The notes under the pieces are model-generated. The model saw nothing but the letters and a program-made list of their open reading frames with translations, was not told where the DNA came from and ran no database searches. From the NCBI RefSeq assembly GCF_013408555.1, contig NZ_JACBZN010000001.1, forward strand, positions 2,852,001 through 2,916,000: a DNA stretch of 64,000 bases. The letters are read 5' to 3'. Positions 63,751 to 64,000 of this stretch are shown here, in pieces (positions within the stretch are counted from its first letter, which is position 1; each line of letters starts with the position of its first letter). The DNA is from Aeromicrobium tamlense (GTDB taxonomy: Bacteria; Actinomycetota; Actinomycetes; Propionibacteriales; Nocardioidaceae). Both the position numbers and the translations under genes were made by a program.

Positions 63751-63766
63751 TGTGACCTATGTCACC
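63751..63766. promoter_or_regulatory. TGTGA-N6-TCACC site (CRP/GlxR-like)
   Basis: TGTGACCTATGTCACC begins 25 bp upstream of the acyl-CoA ligase start and is 14 of 16 identical to the site at 51960. A CTGAA-N6-TTCAG inverted repeat (63807-63822) lies further upstream and may be the promoter-proximal site of another regulator. Confidence 0.5.
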
Positions 63767-63887
63767 GAGCAACGTATGTGAAACCGATCACAGGTTCAAT
63801 AGGAATCTGAACTCAATTTCAGAAATCTTTTCGGGCCATGGACAGCGACCCTCCAGGCCGCGTCGAACAGCCGGGACACGCGGAAAG

Positions 63888-63914
63888 GCCCGGCACCGCA
63901 GGGCGGTGCCGGGC
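63888..63914 (-). terminator. Terminator of the gene at the right edge
   Basis: GCCCGGCACCGC pairs perfectly with GCGGTGCCGGGC around an AGG loop, 41 bp after the stop codon of the leftward gene entering the window. Confidence 0.7.
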
Positions 63915-63955
63915 GCTCCGGCGTGCTCACGAACGGGTGGAAGGACGGTGAGCCG

Positions 63956-64000
63956 TCACTTCACCTCGTCCGGGTACTTCTGCGCGAACTCGTCGTAGGA
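63956..64000 (-). CDS. C-terminal end of an unidentified protein
   Basis: The last 14 codons of a leftward gene (ending YDEFAQKYPDEVK then TGA). Too short to identify. The hairpin at 63888 supports a real 3' end here. Confidence 0.5.
   Translation of the reverse strand, partial: SYDEFAQKYPDEVK

Overview
The window is high-GC DNA from an actinobacterium. Frequent GTG starts, ATGA/GTGA-coupled operons, candidate leaderless promoters, long-chain acyl-CoA catabolism and lipobox-type binding proteins fit a member of the Nocardioidaceae (Aeromicrobium or Nocardioides). That family assignment is inferred from overall character, not from a marker gene. I saw no rRNA, tRNA, CRISPR array or intact insertion sequence.

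Layout. (1) 1-10900: the start of an AtuA-like gene, a universal stress protein, a small membrane protein, then two divergent catabolic operons. The leftward one (8438 to 1680) encodes a CoA transferase, two acyl-CoA dehydrogenases, a crotonase, a zinc alcohol dehydrogenase and an aldehyde dehydrogenase. The rightward one (8537 to 10886) encodes a DUF35 protein, a thiolase-like protein and an SDR. (2) 10930-21930: an accessory island of lower GC and many hypothetical genes. It holds an orphan HigA-type antitoxin, a Fic AMP-transferase, a DUF5677/SEC-C protein, a HipA-like kinase + DUF3037 + HEPN-motif operon, and an unusual HTH / nonapeptide-repeat / HEPN-like protein. (3) 21935-32240: one long leftward operon with an ADP-forming acyl-CoA synthetase, a TctCBA tripartite carboxylate transporter, two acyl-CoA dehydrogenases, two crotonases and a nitronate-monooxygenase-like flavoenzyme, faced by a divergent GntR regulator. 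(4) 32900-49000: transport, regulation and housekeeping, including MFS, MaoC and alcohol dehydrogenase genes, a TetR, a large secreted protein, an esterase, phosphofructokinase, metY-metX, a cutinase/polyester-hydrolase-like secreted enzyme and a DEAD-box helicase. (5) 49017-63726: a second catabolic region with a phosphotriesterase-like lactonase, a CurA-like reductase, a hydrolase, a nitroreductase, a TetR, a cyclase-family protein, an APH-type kinase, an SDR, an ACAD10/11-like dehydrogenase, a ribose-type ABC importer, another SDR and an AMP-forming acyl-CoA ligase.

How it works together. Regions 1, 3 and 5 each pair an acid-activating enzyme with acyl-CoA dehydrogenases and further acyl-CoA-processing enzymes, so the organism appears to import and degrade several carboxylic acids or lactones. 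Region 5 has the parts list of a lactone / 4-hydroxyacid pathway: lactonase, CoA ligase, an APH kinase and an ACAD10/11-like enzyme as in the lva levulinate pathway. Region 2 looks like a horizontally acquired stress or defence island inserted between catabolic operons.

Non-coding structure. Three 76-bp double-hairpin elements occur at 1205, 35746 and 39547; in two of them the last three bases are the stop codon of the neighbouring gene. Recurring candidate operators are a GTATAC-centred set, a TGTGA-N6-TCACA set and a shared 13-bp promoter block.
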